64,000 nt of DNA, taken from a virus. The stretch lies in the IMG/VR virus record IMGVR_UViG_3300046467_000379, positions 1 through 64,000 of that record; one strand, given 5' to 3'. Shown one piece after another: positions 17,353-25,728 of this stretch (within the stretch, counting starts at the first letter, position 1; each line of letters starts with the position of its first letter). Below the pieces are notes generated by a model that did not search any database, was not told the origin of the DNA, and was given only the letters and a program-made list of their open reading frames with translations. The position numbers were made by a program, and so were the translations under genes.

Positions 17353-19032
17353 CTACCCCCTATGTCCACAATATATACAAAGTTTCCGTTCTGGTACCCA
17401 AAATTCTGGTTTGCAAATAATCTCATCACAAAGTGGATTTGGACAATCTGCCATCGTTAAATCTGGGTTCATTGTCCTAGTATAATCCATCTTGACACCT
17501 CCTGGCAACGCCATTTCCTTAACTGGGTCAAGTTCCGGTTCTAAAAAGGCCGGTGGTTCCCCTGTTTCCTTCATCTCTGCTGGGTTTTCTGGGTCAAGGA
17601 ACCCTTGCAAATCACCTAGATTGGTGAATCCAAATTGCCCTGTTTCCCAGGAAGCTAGTAAAGCCATGCCAATAGAAAAGAATGCGTCTCCATGCCCCAT
17701 AGGAGTTTCAGGAGCTTTTAATTCATTACTAACTGACAAGATTTGCTGCTTCTGCCTTTCATCTTTTAGAAGTTTAAGGTTCCCTGAAAGCACATATTGT
17801 TCAAAAATCTGTGCCATTGTATTTTTAGATTTAACAGTAAAGGTTAAGGGGTGCCACCGATAATCCAGCCCTCTATCCTCTAATTCTCCCCTAGTATTAT
17901 CTACGTATCCCTTATCTATATCAAAATTCTCCGCTACTTCATTTAAGTATTCTATTTGGTCAGAGTAGTTCCACCCATCTAACCAAGATTGGTGAATTTG
18001 GCGGCATATACTCCCAACCCTCTCAAATATAACTAGGTGAGAAGGGTGGCGTTTTTTACCAACGTCAAACCCCGCAAAAATAAAGGAGCCTTCTTGCTTC
18101 CTATATTTACGGGTTGTGGGGAACTCCCGCAACGTCTCATCTTCGCAACTGAGGATATCTTCCTCATTAAAATAGGCTTCAGTAGCAAAGTGAGGAACCA
18201 ACAAAAACTCAGACGCAAAGGATTTAGGCCTAGCTTTTTGTTGTTGCAGTAGCCAATCCTCATTGTACAACTCAGGCATTAGCACCCTACGCCCAGGAAC
18301 GGGGTCAAGGGCTGGCAATACTCTAGACATGAAACGTTCATCCTTCTGGAGGTTGGCAAGTAAGTCCCCAGGCATCATAGGAGTTCCTAACACTATGACT
18401 GGCACACCCTTCAAAGGAATAAACAAAGACTCCGTTAAGAAATGGTCTTCAACCTTTGTTACCTGTCCAATATTCAAAGGGTTTTCAGGGTCACGAAGAA
18501 TGTCATCTGCAATTAAAGCACCGTTAACATGCATACCCCGTTTAAATGAAAAAAGACCCCCATGCATGATGTTCATAGGCTTATTATTAATCATATATCT
18601 AGCTGAGAAGTCAGCTTTGGGAGTACGGTTATCCATCCACTCCACTAATTGGGGGTTCCTAGAGATGGCTTTGTTAATCTCAGAGATGTGGTAACGAGCC
18701 ATCCCATCACTATACGATAAATACAGTACAGAGCAGTCTCTGGGGGCTGTTAAGAGCCTCCACACACTAAAGGCGTGGCCTAAGAGGGTACTTTTAAAAT
18801 GGAACCGTGGGAGGACGGCACAATAGTTCAACCCTGCTTGCATACATTTTTCAATGTCTTCAGCTACTATGCCAACATGCCAAGCCTTAAAATATTCAGG
18901 GTTATCAAAACTTTGTGACCATATATTAACAAGAAATTCATGGAAGGAGCCTACCTTGGCTTTTCCAGAAGTTAATAATCCTGCTGCTAATCTATCAAAT
19001 GCATCATTAAAGGTAGTTATCTCTTGTGTCAT
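17353..19032 (-). CDS. terL: Terminase large subunit
   Basis: Motor and nuclease that packages DNA into the prohead. 559 residues. ATPase: Walker A-like LPRFHFKST at 74-82 and Walker B ALIADDIL at 172-179, followed by the coupling motif 'VIVLGTPMM'. Nuclease domain: D323 (FAGFDVGKK) and D378 (GYVDNTRG) are the metal-binding acidic residues, with a further Asp in MGHGDAFFS near residue 460. The last 30 residues form a C-terminal Cys cluster (CPNPLC ... CIYCGH), unusual for this family. It overlaps the small terminase gene by 4 bases (ATGA). Confidence 0.93.
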   Translation of the reverse strand: MTQEITTFNDAFDRLAAGLLTSGKAKVGSFHEFLVNIWSQSFDNPEYFKAWHVGIVAEDIEKCMQAGLNYCAVLPRFHFKSTLLGHAFSVWRLLTAPRDCSVLYLSYSDGMARYHISEINKAISRNPQLVEWMDNRTPKADFSARYMINNKPMNIMHGGLFSFKRGMHVNGALIADDILRDPENPLNIGQVTKVEDHFLTESLFIPLKGVPVIVLGTPMMPGDLLANLQKDERFMSRVLPALDPVPGRRVLMPELYNEDWLLQQQKARPKSFASEFLLVPHFATEAYFNEEDILSCEDETLREFPTTRKYRKQEGSFIFAGFDVGKKRHPSHLVIFERVGSICRQIHQSWLDGWNYSDQIEYLNEVAENFDIDKGYVDNTRGELEDRGLDYRWHPLTFTVKSKNTMAQIFEQYVLSGNLKLLKDERQKQQILSVSNELKAPETPMGHGDAFFSIGMALLASWETGQFGFTNLGDLQGFLDPENPAEMKETGEPPAFLEPELDPVKEMALPGGVKMDYTRTMNPDLTMADCPNPLCDEIICKPEFWVPERKLCIYCGHRG

Positions 19033-19538
19033 GAAAGTGCTGGCTCCTCAGTTTGTATTAATGCTTTTAATCGTCCCGCTACCCGCTTCAATGTATCTTC
19101 ATCATTAATTTCTTCTACCAAGACACTTAGCACATTCTGTACAAATTGAAGATTAACCATTCCCTTAATCACTTCACGCTCTCCTTTTATACCCATATCT
19201 AAGGCCTTAGCCGCATCGGATGCCTTATCAAAATTTAAATGTTCTAATTCATGCCCTGCTTTATGACGAAGGGATTCGTAGGTATCTAAATGTTCCTGCT
19301 GAGTTCTGGCAAACCGTTGACCTTCACTTTCTTTTATCTTATTAATTGCCTCAACACGAACTTCGACCTGTTGCACACCCCAATCCCCGTCCCTTGCCCA
19401 CAAATAAATGGTGGATGGCTTCACCTCAACAGCAAAGTCATCCCACAAGATTTCAGCAATCTCTCTAGCAGATTTATCACCTTTAATGTATAACCCTAAA
19501 GCCCTCTCTTTAATCTCAGGGGGGAATTGTTTTGGCAT
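19029..19538 (-). CDS. terS: Terminase small subunit (HTH DNA-binding)
   Basis: 169 residues from MPKQFPPEIKERAL; GGGAG lies 7 bases upstream. A longer reading frame exists upstream but overlaps the previous gene. An N-terminal helix-turn-helix (residues about 8-50, KSAREIAEILWDDFA ... STIYLWARDGDW) would recognise the packaging site, followed by a long helical oligomerisation region. It lies directly upstream of terL with a 4-base overlap. The assignment rests on HTH, length and position. Confidence 0.75.
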   Translation of the reverse strand: MPKQFPPEIKERALGLYIKGDKSAREIAEILWDDFAVEVKPSTIYLWARDGDWGVQQVEVRVEAINKIKESEGQRFARTQQEHLDTYESLRHKAGHELEHLNFDKASDAAKALDMGIKGEREVIKGMVNLQFVQNVLSVLVEEINDEDTLKRVAGRLKALIQTEEPALS

Positions 19539-19539
19539 T

Positions 19540-20022
19540 TTAATACTCCCTAATATCGGGGGCACGTAAACCCCTTCTAGGTGCCCTATCTTCCTGTCCC
19601 CAATTAGAAGGAATGTCAAATGACGGGTCTTCCATATGCTGGGATTCAAGGCTTCCCCCATAAGGACTTCCATCAGACTGTAACAACCCTGCAAAATTCA
19701 GGTTTCCCGTTTTCCTTACAGCAGAAGTAAAGCATTCAGGTTTACCGTTGAGATATTTTAATCCAATCTCTTGGCGAGTACATAGCCCTCTCCACACACC
19801 AGCATCTTTGCCAATAGGCTGATACCCACGCTTATTCAATAACTTACCAGTTGTCCGTTGAGTATCTTCTACTTGGGTATTATGCTTACATCCAAAATAG
19901 TCACACCAAACCACTACCCCATACTTCTTTTTAAATTCTTGGGCTGTCATGCCCTCAGGTAGTTTATCCACATACTCTACGCTAGTCTCAGTCTTCCCTT
20001 TCATATAAAATACTACACTCAT
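19540..20022 (-). CDS. Hypothetical Cys-containing protein
   Basis: 160 residues. Four cysteines are spread over residues 40-97 (VVWCDYFGCKHN and RGLCTRQEIG ... PECFTSA), compatible with a small metal site. A Gly/Ser/Pro-rich C-terminus follows. It overlaps the RuvC-like gene by 4 bases and ends 1 base before the terminase small subunit, so it is co-transcribed with recombination and packaging genes. No family recognised. Confidence 0.6.
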   Translation of the reverse strand: MSVVFYMKGKTETSVEYVDKLPEGMTAQEFKKKYGVVVWCDYFGCKHNTQVEDTQRTTGKLLNKRGYQPIGKDAGVWRGLCTRQEIGLKYLNGKPECFTSAVRKTGNLNFAGLLQSDGSPYGGSLESQHMEDPSFDIPSNWGQEDRAPRRGLRAPDIREY

Positions 20023-20501
20023 ATTTTCTCCTCCGCAAGTTCATTTCTACACCACAGGGCTACGCAAGAGGCATCAGCCCAATCCTGTTCTGCAAATTGA
20101 GTATCCCAAAACCTGTTTGCATACTCTAAAATATCACTCTTCGCTGCATTCCCATTCCCCACTGTCACTTTCTTCCATGTTTTATTTTGTACTAATGTAC
20201 TCTCCAACCCATGTAAAGAACATATAAACTTCGTAGCATACACTACAGAGGCAATCTGCATTGTAGTGCGTGGGTTTTGAATAAAAATGGGGGCTTCAAC
20301 AGCCACCCATAACGAAGGATACCTTTCTATTATTATACCTAGCTCCTCGTAAAATTTAGTCAAAAAGTCCACGAATCTGGAGTCAAAATCCTTAATTGGA
20401 GAAATCCATTTTCTAGTTTCTTGTAAGACCCCATCATGATTAATGATGCTCCCGTGGACGGCTTTACTAGAGCAGTCTAATCCTAGATAGTATCTATCCA
20501 T
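20019..20501 (-). CDS. RuvC-like Holliday junction resolvase
   Basis: 160 residues from MDRYYLGLDCSSK. The RNase H-like resolvase active site is visible: D9 (LGLDCSS), E69 (VAVEAPIF), and D140/D143 (EQDWADASCVALW). The segment KVTVGNGNAAKSDI matches the RuvC-type basic loop. It would cut branched recombination or replication intermediates before packaging, which is consistent with terminase just downstream. An ORF start 26 codons upstream is rejected because GGGG and ATG 20501 fit better and it overlaps the previous gene by only 8 bases. Confidence 0.85.
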   Translation of the reverse strand: MDRYYLGLDCSSKAVHGSIINHDGVLQETRKWISPIKDFDSRFVDFLTKFYEELGIIIERYPSLWVAVEAPIFIQNPRTTMQIASVVYATKFICSLHGLESTLVQNKTWKKVTVGNGNAAKSDILEYANRFWDTQFAEQDWADASCVALWCRNELAEEKI

Positions 20502-20994
20502 AAGTAACCCCTGGAGAGATGCGAAGGGCCACAATTCTGGAAACTGTGTGGTAGGCCGAAGTATACGCACTAAGCACACCAGACATTTTCACATATGTGG
20601 CTTCTTGTTCAATAATTTCTCGACTCAACTCACGTAACTGTGGGTAGTTAGCTAATGCTGCCCCACGAACCTCATCCCTAGTTAACTTTTTCTTACCCTC
20701 TGATTCCCTATCCTCTGCCATTTTATATCCAGCAGTTGCATATCCTTCATCAAACGCTGCTTTTAACGCATTCTTACCAGCTTCAATATCAGCTACCCTA
20801 GATTCTAAATATGCTTTATACCCACCATATAAAGTTAAAAACTCTTCTAACGTTTTGGAATCAGCATTCATCAAATTTGCAAATTCTAAGTTGGGTTGTT
20901 CACTTAAATCCGTCTTAAACGGAGGAACCATTAACTCATCTATAACCCTATTCGCTTTCCCCAACGCCTTCATTGGTGTCCACTTCTCTACCAT
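20494..20994 (-). CDS. Hypothetical helical protein of the recombination cluster
   Basis: 166 residues from MVEKWTPMKAL; AGGAGG sits 6 bases before the ATG, which decides against an ATG 24 codons upstream. The start overlaps the Cas4-like gene by 47 bases. Predominantly helical and charged, with 'LTRDEVRGAALANYPQLREL' in the middle and a helical C-terminus. No family recognised; a recombination or replication accessory role is suggested by both neighbours (nuclease and resolvase). Confidence 0.55.
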   Translation of the reverse strand: MVEKWTPMKALGKANRVIDELMVPPFKTDLSEQPNLEFANLMNADSKTLEEFLTLYGGYKAYLESRVADIEAGKNALKAAFDEGYATAGYKMAEDRESEGKKKLTRDEVRGAALANYPQLRELSREIIEQEATYVKMSGVLSAYTSAYHTVSRIVALRISPGVTYG

Positions 20995-21679
20995 TAGCAT
21001 CCTCCTCATATTTTCTACAGGCACACCAAACGGCCCCCGTACAGCTTTCAGGGATTTCTGTAGCATCCTGTATTTTCTTACATCGCTTCACTAAAGCATT
21101 CCATTCTTTGGGGCTTCGTTCCACTTTAAAGGCCTTTAATTTTTGGTCATTCTTATTTTCATAGAGAACGATGCCATACGGTTTATCCATCAACTGCAAG
21201 TATACTTGTAATTGAATACCGTGTTCAACCTTTGGTTTTCCATAGAGATTTTTAAAGCCTTTATCATTAATTGATTTCAACTCTAACACTACTTCAGTAT
21301 GTTCTTCATGAGCCAGTAAGAAGTCTGCTCGTCCTGAAATAGGGGGGTCATCACATTTAAGGGGTATTTCTCGTCCTTTTAAAATCCCCATCTGTTCAAA
21401 ATATTTTGTCATTCTATCTTCTAAAGAAGACCCCGTGTCAAAAATCCGTTGGGTTCCACTACTAATCACTTGTTGAGGTAGAACCCCTCTATATGCTAAG
21501 TACAAGTATCTATCACACTCATTCCCTAACATAGAGGGGTAGAACACTCCCACTCGACTACTCCTTTGTTCAGACCCCAACGTATCCTCAAACATTTTAA
21601 GGAGCCATTTATCTTGATTAGATGTGCGGCTACGAGTCTTGGTTTCTACTTGTTGGTTAAGTTGTTTAATGCCTGCCAT
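20948..21679 (-). CDS. Cas4/RecB-like PD-(D/E)XK exonuclease with Fe-S cysteines
   Basis: 243 residues. The nuclease motifs are in order: GRAD (D119), E133-x-K135 (LELKSIND) and Q156-x3-Y160 (QLQVYLQ). Four cysteines in the Cas4/AddB pattern, C55 (GNECDRYLYL) and C213/C219/C221 (SCTGAVWCAC), would hold a 4Fe-4S cluster. Related phage enzymes work with RecA-like or SSB proteins in DNA end processing. It lies between a small DUF559-like nuclease and a RuvC-like resolvase. Confidence 0.8.
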   Translation of the reverse strand: MAGIKQLNQQVETKTRSRTSNQDKWLLKMFEDTLGSEQRSSRVGVFYPSMLGNECDRYLYLAYRGVLPQQVISSGTQRIFDTGSSLEDRMTKYFEQMGILKGREIPLKCDDPPISGRADFLLAHEEHTEVVLELKSINDKGFKNLYGKPKVEHGIQLQVYLQLMDKPYGIVLYENKNDQKLKAFKVERSPKEWNALVKRCKKIQDATEIPESCTGAVWCACRKYEEDANGREVDTNEGVGESE

Positions 21680-21948
21680 AATGTATCCTTTACCCCTTGT
21701 TTAGTAGTATCTTTAATATGTAAAATATTCTCTATTCCAAACACCCGCATAATTTCAGAGTCCCTATAGGTATCCCTCTTTCCCAAATGCCCATACACCC
21801 CATCCGCTTCAATAACAAGACCTAATTCAGGAACAAAGAAATCAGCCGTATACTGATTTATAGGTACTTGTTGGTCATACCGCAGACCGAATTCGGACAA
21901 TTGGTCTGCGATAAGGTTTTCTTGTTTAGTATAATCTCTAGGTAACAC
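21646..21948 (-). CDS. DUF559/VSR-like endonuclease
   Basis: 100 residues. The central pattern DFFVPELGLVIEADG ... GH (catalytic Asp of DFF, Glu-x-Asp of VIEADG) followed by RDSEIMRVFGIENILHI matches the small PD-(D/E)XK endonuclease family around DUF559 and VSR. Such proteins are found in restriction, repair or as free-standing nucleases. It overlaps the RecA gene by 11 bases, so it is co-translated with recombination genes. The diverged relative at 41596-41928 shares its pattern. Confidence 0.65.
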   Translation of the reverse strand: MLPRDYTKQENLIADQLSEFGLRYDQQVPINQYTADFFVPELGLVIEADGVYGHLGKRDTYRDSEIMRVFGIENILHIKDTTKQGVKDTLWQALNNLTNK

Positions 21949-22885
21949 AGGCTTTCAACTTCTCAAGTAAGTCAGTGTCTTTCAGAAATTGGTCTTTCAG
22001 CCCATTCATACCCATAGCTTTAGTTCCTTCATAATCATACCACGGGCCTTTCTGGATAATCAACTTCTGTTGTATGGCTTCTCTAATGTAACTTTCTAGG
22101 ATATCTATACCACCATTCACTCTAAAGGGAACAATCGCATTACTCCAATTCTCCCCCCCTACCTTACTCTTACGTAATCTAACTTCCATATCGAACCCAA
22201 CCTTATTTCCCTTACCCTCTTCAATCCATCCAGACCTTCTAACCTGAAGCAAGAAGTGGGCAAAGAACCCTTGAGCTAAACCCCCAGGCATAGTATCTAA
22301 AGCTACAGGGCCAATACTTGACCTTACTTGATTGATAGCAATAAAAGCTGACCCAGATTTTAAGTTGGGGAGAAGCCTGGGCAAAGCCGAATTCACAAAC
22401 CTAGCTTGCCATGCCATAGGACTAAATTCAAAGCCCTTCTCATTATCCTGCACATCTGATGGGACTAACCCTGCAATAGAATCCAAAACAATGATATCTA
22501 CTCCTGCCCTCATAAGTTCTTTAGCTGTCCCTAAAGCCTCTTCTCCACTAGTAGGCTGAGATACCATCATACGTTCAGAGTCAATACCACACTTCTCTAC
22601 CCATTCTGCATCCCAGGATAGTTCTGTGTCTATCCATGCAGCCGTTCCACCCTCTCGTTGAACATTTGCCACTACCTGGGAAGCAAGATAAGATTTCCCC
22701 ACATTTGTAGGCCCATACATAATGGTCATGCGTTTCTTAGGGATACCGCCACCAGTAAGCTTATCTAGTGCGGGAATGCCAAAGGGAATCCGTGTATAAT
22801 TAAAAGCCTCACTATTACCCTTTTGCAAATTTAGTTTTTTATCACCCAATAATTGGGCAATTACTTCATCAGCAGTATTTTTCAT
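21938..22885 (-). CDS. RecA-like recombinase
   Basis: 315 residues from MKNTADEVIAQLLGD (an upstream in-frame ATG lies inside the previous gene). Walker A GPTNVGKS at 58-65, Walker B IIVLDSIAG at about 131-139, the loop segment AFIAINQVRSSIG and the C-terminal 'KVGFDMEVRLRKSKVGG' identify a RecA/UvsX-type ATPase. It promotes strand exchange for phage DNA repair and recombination-dependent replication. It lies with polymerase, exonuclease and resolvase genes. Confidence 0.88.
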   Translation of the reverse strand: MKNTADEVIAQLLGDKKLNLQKGNSEAFNYTRIPFGIPALDKLTGGGIPKKRMTIMYGPTNVGKSYLASQVVANVQREGGTAAWIDTELSWDAEWVEKCGIDSERMMVSQPTSGEEALGTAKELMRAGVDIIVLDSIAGLVPSDVQDNEKGFEFSPMAWQARFVNSALPRLLPNLKSGSAFIAINQVRSSIGPVALDTMPGGLAQGFFAHFLLQVRRSGWIEEGKGNKVGFDMEVRLRKSKVGGENWSNAIVPFRVNGGIDILESYIREAIQQKLIIQKGPWYDYEGTKAMGMNGLKDQFLKDTDLLEKLKACVT

Positions 22886-23069
22886 TCTTTGAAATTTCCT
22901 CCTTACACGCTTCAGCCAGAGCAAAACATATAGATGCTAATTGAATATACTGTGTATATCCATATACTGGCTGTATTTGATTAGTAATGTTATTATCCCA
23001 AGATGTGTCTTGTCGTTCTCGTTCTAACAACACATCTTCTAATACTTTAATCCTTGCTACTTCACTCAT
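22869..23069 (-). CDS. Small hypothetical protein
   Basis: 66 residues, with a helical N-terminus (MSEVARIKVLEDVLLERERQD) and a hydrophobic central helix (QLASICFALAEACKEE). It overlaps the upstream gene by 4 bases and the RecA start by 17, so it is translationally coupled. Residues 18-24 (ERERQDT) resemble the start of small phage proteins related to nucleotide metabolism (MazG-like), but the core metal-binding residues are not seen, so no function is assigned. Confidence 0.5.
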   Translation of the reverse strand: MSEVARIKVLEDVLLERERQDTSWDNNITNQIQPVYGYTQYIQLASICFALAEACKEEISKNEKYC

Positions 23070-23290
23070 GATGTACTACCAGCATCTAAGACCGTCTCAA
23101 TCTTTTCATCTACCGCTTCCCTAACCACTGTCCATACTTGGTCTAGGGTATTAGATGCTTCATTCATCTGGTCTTTCACAGACAATTCAGTATCTATGTC
23201 CCTAACATCCACATCAATACGGCTGTACTGATTCGTCTCTAGTGGCCCTACCCTAAACGTAAACCCTAAATGTACACTTACTTTTGCCAT
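23066..23290 (-). CDS. Small hypothetical protein
   Basis: 74 residues: a beta-like N-terminal half (VSVHLGFTFRVGPLETNQYSR) and an acidic helical C-terminal half (QVWTVVREAVDEKIETVLDAG). No family recognised. Sits 3 bases after 23294-23740 and overlaps the next gene by 4 bases. Confidence 0.55.
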   Translation of the reverse strand: MAKVSVHLGFTFRVGPLETNQYSRIDVDVRDIDTELSVKDQMNEASNTLDQVWTVVREAVDEKIETVLDAGSTS

Positions 23291-23293
23291 TCT

Positions 23294-23740
23294 TTACCCC
23301 CCATTTTCTAATTTTTTCTCCCACGCATACTTAACATGCTTCTTAATGTGCCCCTGCTTGATAGCCTCCGATGATGGGGGCTTCTTTCCGTAATGCCACC
23401 CATATTTCTCAGCTTCTTTTTTATCCCTACACAACTGCGAATGTATCTCTTTCCCCCTTCTTTTCTTGCCACAACCTTCACAAAATACCGGCGTATTTAA
23501 CCATTCATAATAAGCCTTGGCTTTTTGCCTTCCTCTATATGACCTTTCCTTCTGGTCTGCTAATGCACGTTCCTTGCGTTTGGTTTCGTTATATTTATCT
23601 ATATCCCAGTCATATAGATGCTGTAGATTTGGTTGCGCTTTGTGAGGTTTATTATGTTCCTCTAAATACTCTTTTAATGGGAGATGAGGATAGGCTGGTT
23701 CCTCCCATCTTTTAGCTTTGCCCCAATTTAATTTAGTCAT
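23294..23740 (-). CDS. Hypothetical protein with a small zinc motif
   Basis: 148 residues from MTKLNWGKAK; AGGGGG precedes the ATG, and an upstream TTG is less likely. Highly charged and basic. A C-x2-C ... H ... C cluster (PVFCEGCGKKRRG ... IHSQLC) near residue 88 could bind zinc. Located between DNA polymerase and RecA, so a nucleic-acid role is plausible. Not an HNH nuclease by motif. Confidence 0.55.
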   Translation of the reverse strand: MTKLNWGKAKRWEEPAYPHLPLKEYLEEHNKPHKAQPNLQHLYDWDIDKYNETKRKERALADQKERSYRGRQKAKAYYEWLNTPVFCEGCGKKRRGKEIHSQLCRDKKEAEKYGWHYGKKPPSSEAIKQGHIKKHVKYAWEKKLENGG

Positions 23741-23748
23741 AATACCCC

Positions 23749-25728
23749 CTAATCCCAATCTATAGCTTCTTCTATTGTAACAGGTTTGGGGATATCAGTC
23801 AAGTATTTCTTGGTAGCCCAGGAAGGGTCACACACCTCAACATCAACCTTGAGCGGAATCCCCAAACTATTCTCTTCTAGTAATTTCTGTATTTCTGATG
23901 GTACGCTGTGTATTTCATCATCATGTATTTCACAAATGATTTCATCGTGGACTTGCAACAAGATACGACTCTGTTTGGTTTTAAGGTACTCATGGGTTCT
24001 AATCATCCTTTCATTTAAAATATCAGCACTGGTGCCCTGTACTAAATAATTGACACCTTTATAGGCTAAATCCTCTGGTATTACATACTTTCTGCCATAC
24101 CGATTCTTAACCCAACCCCGTGTACTCACGGTACGGGAAACTTTATCTATGAAGGACTTTGAACCTGATATACCAGCAAAGTACTTCTTTTTGTATTGAA
24201 ACGCCTCTTTTTCAGAGACATTTAATTGATTAGCAAGCCTTGCCTTCCCTATACCATAGATAACTCCAAACGTAATGTTCTTCGCCATCTGCCTATAAAA
24301 CTTATATTCACTACTACTCTCTTCTACCCCAAAAGCAATTTTTGCGGCTTCACCATGAAAGTCTACATCTTCTCTTGCCAAGAGTGCATCAACGTCTTCA
24401 TTGTGTAAATAACTCAGGAAGACCCGAACTTCCATCTGAGAATAATCAAATGACACTAACCTGTACCCTTTTCTAGGAATAAACATTCTACGCATTGCTA
24501 CCTGTTCTCTATCCTCAGGGTCAAAGGATTCGTCCCCCACAAAGCCCCAGGTGTCCAACACATGGTTACTAAGGTCTAAGACTGCACTAGTACCTTTGGC
24601 GGCTATAATGGCGTTTATACGGCCTCTCACGGTATTCCGTTCATCCTCTGTAAGTTCCCTATCCAGCAACTTGAAATGGGTTCTGGGGATGTTCTGGAGA
24701 TTGGGTTCTTTAGAAGACAACCTACCTGTCAAAGTTCCCCAATTACAGTACGAAGTATGCATTACAGGAGCATCTAAATACGGTTCCAGATAAGTAGATT
24801 TCAGTTTCTCTAATGCCCTATATTGTCTAATGTATCCTGCTAAGGGGTCATCTATCTGAACTAGTGCCAATTCACTCCAAGACTCTTTCCCCTTGGGAGT
24901 CTGAATAGATGACCTAATGCCCCTCTCATTCAGTAGTTCCCCCACTTGTTGAGAACTGTTTATATTAAATTCTTTATCTGCTAAATCATAAATTTTGGCT
25001 TCGACTTCATTTCGACGTTGGTCAATTCTTGTAATAGCATCTTGAACATATGCCGTGTCAATAGCAATGCCTTCATTCTCTAGAGAATATAGAACCTTAG
25101 TTAAATCAAATTCTAGATTCATAACATCAACTTGGTTACTTTCTACAATTTGTTTGAGGGTTTTAACGTAGAGCTTATGCGTCCAATATACATCTTGTTC
25201 ACAATATGGCCCCAGTAGTTCAGGTGGGGATAAGGAGAAGTCTTTATGCCACTTATTAGAACGTAACTCCTTCTTCGTATCCTTATCGTAGGAAGCCGCC
25301 GCTTCCCCATATATCCTTTGAATTGTATGGGTTAGCCCCAATTCTTTTACAGAAGCTGGTTCAGTTAAGCGAACCATGACAATGACATCAGCAAAAGTCA
25401 CTTCCTCAGGCGGTTTATATCCTGCTTTCTCTAGAAACTTGAGGTCAAACTTAATGTTATACCCCACCAACATATCTGTCATCTCCAAGCATCTCATTAA
25501 CCTACGCTGATGCGTTGGGTCTAGATTCTTTCCCTGCTGATGCCTGAAGGGAAAATAATAGGTTTCGTCTTTATATCCAAGTCCCACCCCACATAGCTGA
25601 TTACGTCCAAAGGCATCTAAGCCGTTTGTTTCCACATCTACTACAAGGTGGCTTGACTCACTGTGGGCCAAATCTTTTTCAATTTGGCCCACGTATTCGT
25701 TAAATTTAGATGTGGTGTCAACCAACAT
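23749..25728 (-). CDS. polA: DNA polymerase, family A, with 3'-5' exonuclease
   Basis: 659 residues; start overlaps the SSB stop as TAATG. Proofreading domain: D31/E33 (DVETNGL), D95 (NIKFDLKFL) and Y175...D179 (YCEQDVYW). Polymerase: TGRLSSKEPNLQNIPR at about 334-349, motif A D428 (SFDYSQMEVR), motif B R479/K483/F487/Y491 (RQMAKNITFGVIYG) and motif C H594-D595-E596. Phe at the position equivalent to E. coli Phe762 suggests normal discrimination against dideoxynucleotides. There is no 5' nuclease domain. An insertion of some 50 residues lies between LQNIPR and motif A compared with bacterial Pol I. The replicative polymerase of this phage. Confidence 0.93.
   Translation of the reverse strand: MLVDTTSKFNEYVGQIEKDLAHSESSHLVVDVETNGLDAFGRNQLCGVGLGYKDETYYFPFRHQQGKNLDPTHQRRLMRCLEMTDMLVGYNIKFDLKFLEKAGYKPPEEVTFADVIVMVRLTEPASVKELGLTHTIQRIYGEAAASYDKDTKKELRSNKWHKDFSLSPPELLGPYCEQDVYWTHKLYVKTLKQIVESNQVDVMNLEFDLTKVLYSLENEGIAIDTAYVQDAITRIDQRRNEVEAKIYDLADKEFNINSSQQVGELLNERGIRSSIQTPKGKESWSELALVQIDDPLAGYIRQYRALEKLKSTYLEPYLDAPVMHTSYCNWGTLTGRLSSKEPNLQNIPRTHFKLLDRELTEDERNTVRGRINAIIAAKGTSAVLDLSNHVLDTWGFVGDESFDPEDREQVAMRRMFIPRKGYRLVSFDYSQMEVRVFLSYLHNEDVDALLAREDVDFHGEAAKIAFGVEESSSEYKFYRQMAKNITFGVIYGIGKARLANQLNVSEKEAFQYKKKYFAGISGSKSFIDKVSRTVSTRGWVKNRYGRKYVIPEDLAYKGVNYLVQGTSADILNERMIRTHEYLKTKQSRILLQVHDEIICEIHDDEIHSVPSEIQKLLEENSLGIPLKVDVEVCDPSWATKKYLTDIPKPVTIEEAIDWD

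Noticed and set aside
17349-17429. Longer reductase start at GTG/ATG 17429
   Set aside because: No Shine-Dalgarno and 77 bases of overlap with the terminase zinc-like tail; conserved reductase sequence begins after the TTG at 17348. Kept as an alternative in the entry.
21646-21948. Very-short-patch mismatch endonuclease (true Vsr)
   Set aside because: The fold pattern is similar, but the zinc-binding cysteines and His of Vsr are absent; the wider DUF559-like group fits better.
22869-23069. MazG-like nucleotide pyrophosphohydrolase
   Set aside because: ERERQDTSW resembles the start of MazG-like proteins, but the EExxE metal site is not complete and the protein is short.
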